Below, piece after piece: positions 23,833 to 34,860 of a DNA stretch of 64,000 bases. Below the pieces are notes generated by a model, which was not told where the DNA came from, did not search any database, and saw only the letters and a program-made list of their open reading frames with translations. A program made the position numbers and the translations under genes. How positions within the stretch are numbered: the stretch's first letter is position 1; each line of letters starts with the position of its first letter. Where the stretch lies: assembly GCA_051530055.1 (NCBI GenBank), contig CM121341.1, positions 14,818,001 through 14,882,000 of the forward strand, in the 5' to 3' direction. The stretch comes from Neoechinorhynchus agilis (lineage: Eukaryota; Acanthocephala).

Positions 23833-24100
23833 TTATGGTTGATATTGTATTGTTTCATTTTGTAAGTTATAAAGACAGAGTTTGTAACCTCGTTGGTCAT
23901 TCATGTCCGGTCTCTGCTTTTTGATTAAGAAGGCTTCCTTAATTAAGCGTCGAAAGGTATTATGTTTACTTGATAAAACCTTGACGATACCACCCTCTAC
24001 GTATTGGACCGTTTATTCTCCCCCAATATCGTCTTCAGATTCCGGCCTGTTTGTCTAATGTAATTTTGCCTTTGCGTTGGCTACAAGAAACTTTTGACAA
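23833..24100 (-). mobile_element. Penelope-like element, GIY-YIG endonuclease fragment A
   Basis: The minus frame reads YIRQTGRNLKTILGENKRS, then EGGIVKVLSSKHNTF, RRLIKEAFLIKKQRPDMN and GYKL, with two small frame breaks. This is the usual order of the C-terminal GIY-YIG nuclease of Penelope-like elements (Y-I-G-Q-T-G-R, K-x-R-x-x-E-H-K, R-R-x-x-E-A). The second Gly of GIY-YIG is Arg here. Relic only; the RT part is not found next to it. Confidence 0.75.
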
Positions 24101-24299
24101 CAGGACTTTTCTACCTCCTGGTATTTCCGGGAAATGAGGTTTTCTGTTAGCACATAAGGTCGAAAATAAAGTTGGCATTTTATCGATAGACCGTTTCCGA
24201 AATTTGCACTATTTATCTGGAACTTTCTTTTTTATTCTACTAAATTTTATAACCATAAAACACTTAATTCGCTCACACCACGGCCGCCATACGGATTCT

Positions 24300-26640
24300 C
24301 GAGGCGTTTCCCCGCTGCACGGCGAGTCTAATGTTTTGGCGCAAAAACATTGGTTCGCGATTATCCTTTGTTATTCTTGGCAATCGCAGTCCCTTCAGCG
24401 CCAAGGCCGTCTCCCCAGCGACCTATAGTTTCGGAGCCGAACGGAGCGAAGATAAAATTTGCAGCGAAGTTGCTGTATTTGGCAACTTTCCTTCGCTCTG
24501 CAGCAGTGGCAACTTTGCCGGCGCCTTTTGTCGCAACTTCGAAGTTGATCCTGGCCAAAGTGTCGATGCATGTCGCGTCCCACATCCCGGAAGTTTTCCA
24601 TGGAGCTTTCCTAGATTGTTTGACTCGTGGACGTTGTGAATGTTTATGCGGGACAAAACTCTGCTGATTATGTAGTTGAGTGCCGAGTGTCTCTGGAACC
24701 TCCTGGCAGAGCGTCTGCAACAGAGGCCACGTATGCCAGTTTCGTCTACATGTGAGCCACAACGAAATTGGCGCGGGACGCAGATATTTAAGCCGAACGG
24801 AAGACAAAGTGAGATGCGTAGTGTCTCGTCGTCTATTAATGTTCCAAATCGTTCATTGGACAAAGCTTCGAGCCATTATCCGGGTCGGGACCTCTCATCT
24901 ATCTGGTCTATTAAAGAGTTGTAAACCTGATGAACAAGCGGTGAGTTCCAAGATTGCTGTTTGGCGCAGTTCCTGCAGGACTCGCGGATATTGACGCAAG
25001 GAAGGTGGGTAAAGCAAGGTCACTCACACGTCTAATTCCAGAACCAGCGAAAGATGTGGTCAGGGTTGTCTGCCTCCGTGATAATTTGCCGAAGTTCACA
25101 GTTAGAATGCTCTCAAGTTTGTCGCGTACGAGGATGTCGAGCTTAGCGAAGTCGTTTTGATGGTTTGAGTGGTTCTGAGCTCGTAGAGAAGCTTCGGTAT
25201 GTAGAGGTAATTTTTGATGACAAATACTGCCTCGTGCGCTTTTAGCTTTGAAGCCCTCTCAAATAGCAGCTCCAGACTGGGCAGTGTGTTTTCGATATCC
25301 ATTGGAACGTTCTCCCCTAGCACGCATGAACTCAGTAAACTGAGTTGATCGAGCTGAATCAGCCTCAAGCCTCGTGCGACGGAGGTAAAGTCGCGAAGTA
25401 TGTTGGCCCGGTTCACTCCCTCTATGTTAATTATCAGCATCTCACACATCGAGAAGTTGAGCTCCAAACCAAACGCTGAAATCGTTTCCGAAATTTTCTT
25501 CAGGTTCTTTGAGACAATCTCCAGCTTGTCTCTTGAACTTAGTGATTGAGCCAGCGAGTGTATCGCAAGTAAAAATCCGATCGGACCCAGAGGATCTTTC
25601 TGTTGTACACCGGATTGGCATTAAGTCAAGTTATTCTCGTAGAATAAAAAGTTCTTCGAGTCATAAGCTGTTTTGAAATATGGAAGAGCTTCCGGAAGGT
25701 TATATGAGATTCTATTTAAGAGCACGTTTCTACCCAGTGAATTAAAAGCGTTTCTGAAGTCAATCTTGGGCACAACGGTTTGGTAGGTAGATGACTACAA
25801 CAACCGATTTGTATGGGGCGAAATCCCAGGCCTACTTTCTGTGTGATCCGTTTGCATATGACTTTTTGCGGATAATCTTCGCAAGGTACAGCCTATCGCA
25901 ATAGGGCGAATTCTCCTTTTTTGAAAGAGCGAACAAGGATGCAGAGAAGTGCTGTGTTGGAATCATACCAAGGTCTCCCCTCAAGAGCCGATCAATCATT
26001 CTGAGCAAAGCGTTTCCTATCGAAATCGCAGCGGATACACTCACCTAAAACACATAATGTCTTTCAGGTGTTGTGGGCGTAGACCATCTGCGCCATATCC
26101 CGAGCCATGAGTGAAAAAGGAGATCGCTTGTTTTTTTATGCGCAGGAGACTGGCGTGTATTCAGCAGAAACGGTCTGAAGGCATTCCGAAGTAATGATAA
26201 CATCACCTTTTAGTGAGGGACGCTCAAAAGTATCATCCGACGGCCGAGGCACGTGCTTCTAGGGGCCGAGTGTTCCGGGTATTCCTCGTGCTTGGTTCAC
26301 TTTTCGAAGATTTCGCCCTCTACAAAAAGGATTCGAAAAGCTCATCATACCCAAGTGCCTGCTCTTTAATCGTTTTCGTGAAGTTGGTTTTGGAGGACGA
26401 GTCGGTGGTACTGAGGACCAAGCGAGGGAGCCGCGTCGAACGGAGAATGCAATATGGGAGAGACTGTCAGTTTCGCGATGTGAGGAAAGTCGCCCGGTGC
26501 TTCCTTGCATCGCGAGGTATCGGTTGATAGATCAGTTGGAGGACCGGTCGTGAATCGTAAGGAGGAGCCCGAGCATCGATAAGAAACCGGAACATGCACT
26601 CTAAAATACCCTGCTCTCGACAAACCTATAATCATATTGA
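24300..26640 (-). mobile_element. Long degraded RT element of the RT-tail family, locus 3
   Basis: Minus-strand motifs in N-to-C order: GADGLRPQHLKDI (about 26090), FSASLFALSKKE and RIRPIAIGCTLRRLSAK (about 25950-25870), FSMCEMLIINIEG (about 25450), NYLYIPKLLYELRT (about 25210), GSGIRRVSDLALPTFLASI (about 25040), FGLNICVPRQFRCGSHVDE and RRFQRHSALNYIISRVL (about 24800-24670), MWDATCIDTLA (about 24590) and NFIFAPFGSETIGRWG (about 24450). This is one reverse-transcriptase protein with a Cys/His and WDxTCxDT tail, broken by many frameshifts. It is the most complete of six loci. The YLDD catalytic box is not clearly preserved. The clade is not certain; the tail is reminiscent of restriction-like endonucleases of RLE retrotransposons (inference). 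Confidence 0.7.
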
Positions 26641-26884
26641 GGATTGCATTCGGGTGTGATTGGATGTGTTGTTATTTAGATCGCTTGTCAACACCCGAGG
26701 GAGACCGCTTTAAAGACGAATGTATACATTTCGATTGATTGAATCAGTCATTGTCAAATCATTCTAAAAAATTACACAGGAATTTGTCACAACACTCACG
26801 ACATGATTATTCATTTTGACTCGGAACGCCAGGATCGTCAACCCCGTAGGCGAAGATCAGTCTCCCTGGGTGCATTTAGACCAA

Positions 26885-27166
26885 CTATAAGTAGTTGGAA
26901 GGAAACTTTTGCTTTTTTCCATGTTCCATCGTGTTGGCCATTTCAATATGTATCGACTCTTTTATCAGTCGATGGAATTTCCTATTTTTGGTACATAGAA
27001 CGTTGGTTTTGTAGAATCCTATTGAGTTTGTGGTTCGGTGAGCATGATTTAAAATCGCTAAAGTTGCATTGCCACATCGTAAGGCGTATTTGTGTTCCCG
27101 CAGCCGCGTAGTCAAACAACGCATTGTTTTACATACGTAATAGCAAATTATCCGCCTTCCTTCCAA
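26885..27166 (-). mobile_element. Penelope-like element, GIY-YIG endonuclease fragment B
   Basis: An open minus frame of 93 codons reads CYYVCKTMRCLTTRLREHK, ALRCGNATLAILNHAH, then KFHRLIKESIHIEMANT. It matches the GIY-YIG module of Penelope-like elements, but the diagnostic YIG glycine is Cys (YYVCKT). The REHK and RLIKES blocks are intact. It differs clearly in sequence from fragment A, so it is a second lineage or an older copy. Confidence 0.75.
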
Positions 27167-27184
27167 ACTTTCAAGCTTTTCACC

Positions 27185-29620
27185 TCACAAGGGACTTCCT
27201 AAACGGGAAAGGCATATCGATCTTCATCCGCTCCTCTCTCCCTTACCATTGCTCTTCACTCTAACTTTTCATCTCCGACGATCTTGAATGGCTTCACATC
27301 CAACTTCATCTCCCCCCTCCGCAATGGCCAACGTGAGATCTCTATCGCTGGCCTTTATCGCCCTCCATCCTCAAACATCCCCAACGCACTTCAACAAATA
27401 GTCCACCTATTTACTGACCTACTTTCCACTTCCTCAGATCACTTCATCATAATGGGCGATTTTAACAAACTGTCGATCCCGCCCTCGCTTTCTCATCTCT
27501 CTCAACTCGTTACTTTCCCTACATGCTTCTCCTCCCGCCTTGATAAAATTTTCCCAAACATCAGGCAATACTCTTGCACTACCAAACTTCCCCCGATCGC
27601 CTCGTCTGACCATTGTTCAATCCTTCCCTCCCCCACATCACCCCAAAAACGTTCCTTTTCCGACCCCTACGTTGTCTGGGATAAATGTGATCATCACACC
27701 CACGCCTTTGCTGCATGTGTCAATTATCTTATCACGCAAAACCGCTCTACCATCTTTGGCACCGACCCCTCGATTGCAATGGGCTCATTGTCAAATCTAA
27801 TAGAATCTGCGATGAAGGCCTCCTTTCCTCGCAAAACAATACGAATATCGAACCGCGACCCTCCATGCTTCTCTCCTTTTCTAAAAACCCTACAAATCCA
27901 GGTCACAAAAGCTTTCCGGTCAGGTAATCCTGCTTACCCCTCCCTCCACTCCACACTGACAAAACGCATCCGTAAAGCCCGCAAATTACTCCTCTCCTCT
28001 CTCGTCCGTTCATAGTCGAAACTGGTGGCGTAGAATAAAAAATGTCACTGGTCTTGGTAGATCCACGCCCTTCGCATGTCTCCCCAAATCTGATCTCCTC
28101 TAAATCCTTAACTCAATGAATAAAACGCTGTCCTCCCCAAACCTCCAATCCATTGTCCCAACCTCCCTTCTCACTTTTTGACCTGCCCCTCCCGGAATCC
28201 TAGAGATCCTTGAAGGCCTGCCTCGCCATTCTTCCTTCGACTATCAGAAATTGGGTCATTCGTTTCATCATCCCGGAACTTATCGATCCTCTAACGCACA
28301 TAACGAACCTTAGCTTTCTACTGGGCTCTTTCCCATCGTATATTAAGGAAGCCTTTGTCGTTCCCCTACCCAAAAACGATAAGCCGATTCCCCCACATCA
28401 TTTCGTCACATCTCCCTCCTCTCACCTTTCTCTAAAATCCTAGAAAAATGTTTTAAAACCCGCCTACTTCCCTTCTTCCTCAAAAACATCTCCCCTTCCC
28501 AATTCGCTTTCCGCCCCAATTACTCTTGTTCTGATGTCCTCCTCTGCATCTACGACACGCTTGTGCACAGCTTAGATTCCAGTCCAGCATCAACCGTCCA
28601 TCTCGTGCAACTGGATATTTCCAGGGCGTTCGAGTCGGTAGATCACTCCCTTCTCCTCCAAGCATGTGCTTCCTTTGGCCTCCCAACCTGGCAACTCGCT
28701 TGGATTTCCTCTTTCCTCTCCAACCGCGAACAATATGTTCCTCCTCTCTGCCCATATTTAAAGGGGTCCCCCAAGGCGCAGTACTTTCACCTCTCCTCTT
28801 TGACATTTTTCTAAATGACCTCCATCCCCTTGCTCCCTCTACCAAATATTTTCTTTATGCAGATGACCTCACAGTCATTACCATCGCATCTCCCTCTTCA
28901 AATCTTTTGAGCTTGTCCCCCACATTTCCAAACGCAATCTTATCCCGGCGCCTCTCCCTCTCCCCATCCAACACAACCTCTTCTCTCCGAATACTGGGCC
29001 TTACTTTACAAGAAAACCTTAAATGGGATGCCCACATTTCATTGACCCTCTCTAAAGCAAACCCTCGTCTTTACCTTCTCAAACTCCTCCGGCGTCTCGG
29101 CGTATCCCCTGAACACCTTGCCCACTTTTATCTTTCAGTCATCCTTCCCATCCTTACATACGCTTTCCCCACTTTCCTCGCCCTCCCCGTCAATGCTGTA
29201 CATTCCCTCGAGACCTTCCACAAGAGAGCAGCGAGAATATGCTGGAAATTACTCCCTCCCCTCACGCCCTCCATCTTCTTCAATCCCCTCCACAATTTTC
29301 TCCCTTCATCTCTAAATACTCTTCCTTCGTAAACACCCGTAACCCCAACCTTTTTCATCCCCCCCTCGCTCGTACCACCCTCTACCAAAAATCTTTCCTC
29401 CCCCAAGCCCAATATTTCCTTAATAACCGGAGAACAAGGAAAGACTCCCAATCGGTCATCTCCTTTACAAAGCCTCCGATCGCACATAAAACACCCCTTG
29501 AAAAACAAGTTCCACCTCCCTTGCCTTCAACATCAGTCATCCAGACACCTTTCAGCAAAGATAGATGCTGGCAAGTGTGTGGATCGTGCATTTTTATCTA
29601 CATAAATAAGACGTGTTTAT
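27185..29620 (+). mobile_element. C-rich CR1-like LINE ORF2 copy, frameshifted
   Basis: Endonuclease: about 27284-28015 with AGLYRPPSS, IMGDFNKL, LDKIFPNI and the catalytic-type SSDHC. Reverse transcriptase: QLDISRAFESVDHSLL at about 28605, GVPQGAVLSPLLF at about 28770, FLYADDLTVI at about 28850 and the C-terminal ILGLTLQENLKWDAHI. Frames change between the domains (near 28016-28560 and 28814), so it cannot make one protein. The plus strand is markedly C-rich. A second copy of the RT part lies at 63.29-63.84 kb. Clade placement is by motif resemblance. Confidence 0.8.
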
Positions 29621-29926
29621 ATAAAGATGCCCGTGAAAGTTGGGGATATCTTGTTATATAGGCAAAAAGCGACATTTTGAATTTCCGAGGGTCTTGCGCA
29701 GATCGAATTGACAGACTGATTCAGACAAGCGACTTAAATAACAACAAAACGTACAATATTGTCGCAAACGGGACAATCGGCAAATCGTTCAAGCCGGTTG
29801 TGTTTGATCGTCGCGTAGTTATCTACACATTTCGATGATATCATTTGTACGCTGTTGTATTATACTAGACAGTCGAAGTTAGAATTTTGCTGGACTGGAG
29901 CCTTTAGACCATAAAATCGTATGTGT
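29621..29926. other. Spacer between LINE and AKAP17A upstream repeats
   Basis: No gene seen. AT-rich with no clear poly-A tail marking the LINE end. Confidence 0.4.
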
Positions 29927-30122
29927 GAAATCGCGGCTATTTTGTTACGTGTATTTGTTATCGATAAATAGCATAAAGTCGTGTTTGAAAGCTGAGTACT
30001 GCTTCGTACCTACATTCTGGATTGCGTGTATCTTTTTAGGATTTTCCCCAGTTTAATGTTATTTTTTAACGCGAAACTTTTGACGCTGAGGTGGTTATTC
30101 ATTCTAAAAAATTATGGCCCTT
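29927..30122. repeat. Direct repeat upstream of AKAP17A, copy 1
   Basis: A block of about 196 bp beginning GAAATCGCGGCTATTTTGTT and ending near CATTCTAAAAAATTATG is repeated at 30201-30394 with few differences. The offset is 274 bp. Confidence 0.9.
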
Positions 30123-30200
30123 GTCTAGGAACGGACTACATTTCAACACCGAAATACTTATCAAATTTGCGCTATTTATCTGTAAGATAAACTTGTGTAT

Positions 30201-30394
30201 GAAATCGCGGCTATTTTGTTACGTGTATTTGTTATCGATAAATAGCATAAAGTCGTGTTTGAAAGCTGAGTACTGCTTCGTACCTACATTCTGGATTGCG
30301 TGTATCTTTTTAGGATTTTCGTCAGTTTAATGGTACTTTTTTAACGCGAAACTTTTGACGCTTAGGTGGTTATTCATTCTAAAAATTATGACCC
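30201..30394. repeat. Direct repeat upstream of AKAP17A, copy 2
   Basis: Second copy of the block at 29927-30122; differences include CCCCAG to CGTCAG and CTGAGG to CTTAGG. It ends 46 bp before the AKAP17A start codon, so it overlaps the probable promoter or 5' untranslated region. Confidence 0.9.
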
Positions 30395-30440
30395 TAACAC
30401 CGAAAACGACCGCGTTCTTTTTTAGAGTTAATTCTCGAAA

Positions 30441-31830
30441 ATGACCTCGACTTTGTACGAATGTAAAGACATTAGTGAACGAATCGATCTTTATTCCGGA
30501 ATTGGACTATACATGAAGCCGATAGCTCGTCTCATGATAAGCATTCAGATGCCCGTACTTCGTTTGCCGGGTCAAGCGATATCCAATTGGGAAGTAACAG
30601 CGAGAATTCGTGATTTGATATCACCTGAGGAATTTATCTGGCTTCGTCCGGTTACCAAGCCGGGTATTGATATAATGCGATTGGAAGGAGAAGTGGAATC
30701 TCGCAACATAATGCGGCATATTCTTCCTAAACTGGACAACGCGAGTGTTGAACTAGAAGGTTATCAAGAGCCGTTGAGAGTAAGAGCAAACGAAGCCCGG
30801 ATTCCTTATCCAACTAGACATGAATGGGAGACGTTCTTTAAAGAAGCCAAAAACATGAATGAGGCCAAACCAGGAGAACGTCCAGATACGGTTCATATTG
30901 AAGGTCTTCCCGTTCGATGGTTCGCACAGAGAATCTCTCCTCATATGCCAAGTGAAGAAATAATTCGAAAAGTCTTTTCTCAGTTTGGAGATATTCGTGA
31001 AATCGATATACCAGGCATTGATATGGTCAAAAAGGTTCCGATTGACCCCATGTACGAGACTGGCGGGCACAATTGTCTTTTTGAAGTATTTATTCAGTTC
31101 CTGGAGTACGTTGGGTTCGTAAAGTTGATGGACGCCTTACGCGGGATGAAGTTGTTGAGGATGGAAACTCGCGGCGGAGACGCGTTTACCGCCAATATCA
31201 AAGTGGATTTTGATCGGACCAAACATTTGTCTGAGAACAGCATAAAGAAACGATTGATTGAGAGGATGAAAGCGGAGGAATTGGAAAAGTTGCGAATTGC
31301 TGAGAAGAAGAGGCAAGAGGAAGAAGATCAAAGGAGAAGAGAGATCGAACGTCTAAAAGCTGAATTGGCCGAAGCTGGTGACGGAATGATAAATACTAAC
31401 AGGTACCGAGATGATAATCCTGGTCGGTATCAAGAGGAGAGAAGACGAGCCAGAGAAGAGAAAAGGAGGCTAAAGCGGAGCCAGATGAGATCAGTTGAAG
31501 AAGCAAAACAGTTAGCCAAAAAAATTGATATTGAAGAACGAAAGATGATTATTGCCCAAAGAAAACTAGAATCAATGCGAATGCTCGAAGAATTGTTTAA
31601 TCGAGTTAAGGTTTGCTTTTTATTCCGAAATTCCGTCTCTATTTCGTTTTTGGATATAGATAATTGTTGCCCGCGAGGAGCTTCAAAAACGGGAAAAGGA
31701 GGTTAAAGATGACAAGATCAAGCAAATGGGTATCGAACGGTTAAAGCATGTAGAAGATGCCCAATCAAAAGATGATATTCCCTCTGTCGCTAACTACACA
31801 GATACCTCAAAAGCCGAAGAACTTCAATGA
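30441..31830 (+). CDS. AKAP17A: AKAP17A/XE7-like splicing and PKA-anchoring protein
   Basis: CDS: join(30441..31610,31660..31830), 446 residues, with one 49-bp intron. AKAP17A is a nuclear-speckle protein that binds splicing factors and anchors protein kinase A (family knowledge, mainly vertebrate). Seen: N-terminal IARLMISIQMPVLRLPGQAI, GRLSNWEV-like region and LISPEEFIWLRPVTK; an RRM-like segment from about residue 150 (DTVHIEGLPVRWFA, VFSQFGDIREIDIPGID, FVKLMDALRGMKL); then a long charged helix (KAEELEKLRIAEKKRQEEE), and after the intron REELQKREKEVKDDK. It lacks the long RS-rich C-terminus of the vertebrate protein (about 695 residues). Start chosen as the first ATG of the frame, after an AAA context. 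Confidence 0.88.
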
Positions 31831-32084
31831 TTAGAAGATGTATTCAGGCTACACAAATTGTTGATACGACAATCTTGGATTGCATTGACATTTTCGCAAG
31901 AGTTCCAAATTCTCTTGATCCTACCTCCCAAGAAAAATTTAAATATAGGTTTCTGATGTTGCGTTTTCTTCTTAATGTGCTTCTAGTAGACTTGTTTAGC
32001 TACAGAAAACTCGATCTCGTTGAAAGGCTGCGCGTCGACTATATTGGTAGTGATTGTGGTGGCCAATGGTTGTAAACAATCAGT

Positions 32085-32600
32085 TTGGGATTCGATCCGG
32101 GTAGCGAGAATTCTTAACGCTTTGATTTCAGATTCTCGTGACCTTGTGAACCGAACTCGATTGGCAGCAGTCACTACAAGAGAATCGGGTGCTTGGCTAA
32201 ACGCTATCCCAATCGCTTCTGTCGGTACATTTTTCCGTCCCTGAGACTTGGGGTACCGTTGTGCACATCCCATGGCTTCCGTTGCGGAGCCATAAGCGGA
32301 AGATACTCACGACACGCCGAAGTTAGCGCAATTCTTAGTCGTGCCCTGAATACTGTGAGTGCGTCCAACATCACAGCGCCGAGCAATCTTCGTCGACTCG
32401 ATGGCCGTAGACTGGACGATGTTAAAGTTGTTTTCCCCCGCGTTGGACCCGGTATAGCATTTTTCCAAGAGACAGACGAATCAGTGACGATCCGAGGGCA
32501 GGAGCATTTCTCCATCAAAATATAAGCCTGGCTCTGCAAAGGGTGGGGAACGCTGCATCCGTCCTTTCGACCATCACAAAGGACTGCGGCGTGCATGTTT
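32085..32600 (+). mobile_element. RT-tail family fragment, locus 4
   Basis: The plus frame reads VNRTRLAAVTTRESGAWLNA, then IPIASVGTFF; after a frameshift, RLGVPLCTSHGFRCGA, GRYSRHAEVSAILSRALN and RRLDGRRLDDVKVVF. A downstream stretch (GGACCCGGTATAGCATTTTT...) also recurs at 41.52 kb. Decayed, and inserted between AKAP17A and the acidic-protein gene. Confidence 0.65.
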
Positions 32601-32782
32601 ATGAACTATTGTTGAAAAATACGCAAGTTTCAAAAGGGCTCAAGTTTAGGGACATTACTTTGAACAATTTCGTGACCAAAAACAATAGTGGAGTGCACTT
32701 ATTTTTCAAAGCAATCATAAAAGCATATTTTTGTAAAATATTGAACTTGAATGGTTTTGAAAGTCACAATTTTTATTGCTAA

Positions 32783-33952
32783 TTAATATTTTATATGTTT
32801 TCTTTTTGGCTGATTTTTCGAGCGTAATGTAATTGGATCTTTCCAAATTGACTCGAGGTGCTCTACTATCCTCTTTAACTCCTTTAGTATTTTTTCAGCG
32901 GTAACCACTAAAAATACGTAATTCCGAAGGGCCGCATCGCACTTTATGTGTTGAAGTAAATCTTGAAATAATTTCGCAATTATCATAGCTGACTCGGCAA
33001 TGCATTGACTGTCTCGCACATAATCCTCGGGGACCTTGTGCTTCTTGTCCCTTTCATCTTTTTTGGCGCTCGCGTCCTTAACCTGAGAGTTAGGTGAAAC
33101 GGATTCTGCGCTTTCATTTCCTTCGACTTTATGTGAGTCTTCAGGTTGTCCTGGTTCCGAAACGTATTCATTCCCATGACTTTCAGGTATATTGCTCTGA
33201 TCCGTTTCGTTTGTCGAATCGGATGATGCAGTGGACGCAGTGTCCTGGTTCATTGCCGACTGGTTCACGGGTTCATCAAGACCTGACGATTCGTCTATGT
33301 CACTTTCGCTCGGGTTGTCAGGAATTTCATCCGTAACTGCAGCCTCCGAACTCGTAGCCTCTCCAACACTATCTTCATCATCTTGTGTTTCCTTTTCATC
33401 AACAATAGATGTAGGATATAGACCAGTCCCACTAGGAACCTCGTGTTCAGTTTCAACCTCAGGACTTTGAGCCTCATTGTTACTTTCAGTGTTTTTGTCT
33501 TCTTTGTTCTCTTCCGAAGTATCCTGTGTATTTTGCGACTGATTTATAGGAGGTACTAGTATCATATCCACCATTTCCTTCAGAGCACTCGCTTGGCAAC
33601 AATATTTGTCTACTTCCGAAGTTACTGCCACGTTCATCAAAAATCGATCTTCTGGAGTTCGAAGGTCTGAAGCTCTTAACCGTCGACTATGTCGTTCGGC
33701 GATTTTACATACCTTATTAATCTTTTCTCTAAATAGCCGGAAATCAGTCGCGAAGTTCACCAAACCGTAACCACACTCGCTCGTCGCTCCCCCGTATCGT
33801 CGATCATTATCGTCCAAAGCTCGCTGGACACGGGCGGAGGGCATTGTGTTCAGAGCAAATCCTACAATGGATCTTGAAAGTCGAACGAGTTCGCCGATTA
33901 GAGTCTGCGCTGATGCGTCGGTGTTTGGATTAAGGGTTGGCTTCGAGCACAT
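32783..33952 (-). CDS. Acidic low-complexity protein of 389 residues, family unknown
   Basis: A single uninterrupted exon starting MCSKPTLNPNTDAS. The N-terminal third (to about residue 135) has helical, cysteine-containing segments (LVRLSRSIVGFALNTM, DRFLMNVAVTSEVDKYCC). The middle (about 140-300) is Glu/Asp/Ser/Asn-rich and surely disordered. The C-terminal part is again helical (CIAESAMIIAKLFQDLLQHI, VTAEKILKELKRIVEHLESI) with a basic tail ending KRKHIKY. I see no signal peptide, membrane segment or known domain. A long frame with strongly biased acidic composition across hundreds of codons supports coding. Two helical ends joined by an acidic linker could suit a scaffold or chaperone-like role, but that is speculation. 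Confidence 0.7.
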   Translation of the reverse strand: MCSKPTLNPNTDASAQTLIGELVRLSRSIVGFALNTMPSARVQRALDDNDRRYGGATSECGYGLVNFATDFRLFREKINKVCKIAERHSRRLRASDLRTPEDRFLMNVAVTSEVDKYCCQASALKEMVDMILVPPINQSQNTQDTSEENKEDKNTESNNEAQSPEVETEHEVPSGTGLYPTSIVDEKETQDDEDSVGEATSSEAAVTDEIPDNPSESDIDESSGLDEPVNQSAMNQDTASTASSDSTNETDQSNIPESHGNEYVSEPGQPEDSHKVEGNESAESVSPNSQVKDASAKKDERDKKHKVPEDYVRDSQCIAESAMIIAKLFQDLLQHIKCDAALRNYVFLVVTAEKILKELKRIVEHLESIWKDPITLRSKNQPKRKHIKY

Positions 33953-34696
33953 TTTCGATTGGAAATCTGTCTTCAGCCAATGTTCGTTCCCTAAGATCTT
34001 CTCTGGTTACTTAGCGACGTACCGCAATTTTTGTTAAATCAATCAGCAGCTTTTCCAATCGGACGGATTTTCTTCGTGAAGTAAATAGAATCCGGTAGAG
34101 ATGGGCTCCGTTTGTTATTTGGGCAATATCTAAAAAATGCAGTGGTGCGATGAACCGAATGCATATTTGATAGGAAACGCACACTGATTTTTCCTTTCTT
34201 TAAGTTTTACACTTCACTTTATTATCGAAATATAGATCGATCAAGTCGATTAGATTTTCAGTCATATCCTTGAACTTTATAACGCCGTTCTCACCAGGTT
34301 TCTAAAAAAGAATTTTCAACCTTTAATGCCAGTAATGCTCATAAAAACCAAGATTTTTCTTATTATAAGCAATACGTTTTTGCAATACTTTGCATATTAA
34401 GTTCAAATGGAGAAAAATACATCTTATAATTTACGTTTTTGAATTAATTTGGGAATACTTGTTCGTGTTTTAAACAGTGAACTGATCTTCAGTCATATAA
34501 AAACGTTTTCTCTAATGATAAGGCGAGATTCGGCGACGAGATATTGCAAATGAACACAAGAAATTATTGAATGACACTTGCAGCAAGATATTTATAAAAG
34601 TATGGAATTTATTGTCAAAACTAGTACGTTTAAGCATGCTGAACTATGCACCTGATCAATATTAATTTATTCAGTTGGACAAGAGCTTTGAATTAC
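33953..34696. other. Intergenic, no gene seen
   Basis: AT-rich spacer upstream of the acidic-protein gene; it should hold that gene's promoter. Nothing else recognised. Confidence 0.4.
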
Positions 34697-34860
34697 TTAC
34701 CACCGATGACGCATTGCAAAACGGGACAAAGTACCGCTGAACGGAGGAAACCCACTGATGAGTCCCGCTTCCTCGGGAGGTATCTGAGGATCCGGTGGAA
34801 TTTAAAAACTCATTCATGCGCTCCCCTGACCCATATCGGTGAGCTGTGTGCCTAATAGAT
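34697..34860 (+). repeat. SINE-like repeat, 5'-truncated copy
   Basis: The sequence CACCGATGACGCATTG, GGGACAAAGTACC, CCACTGATGAGTCCCG and ATATCGGTGAGCTGTGTGCC follows the order of the SINE body and 3' end at 62.73-62.99 kb. The tRNA-like head is missing in this copy. Confidence 0.65.

Noticed and set aside
28480-29508. Long minus-strand frames overlapping the C-rich LINE
   Set aside because: They are antisense to recognised RT motifs and reflect the C-rich composition of the plus strand.
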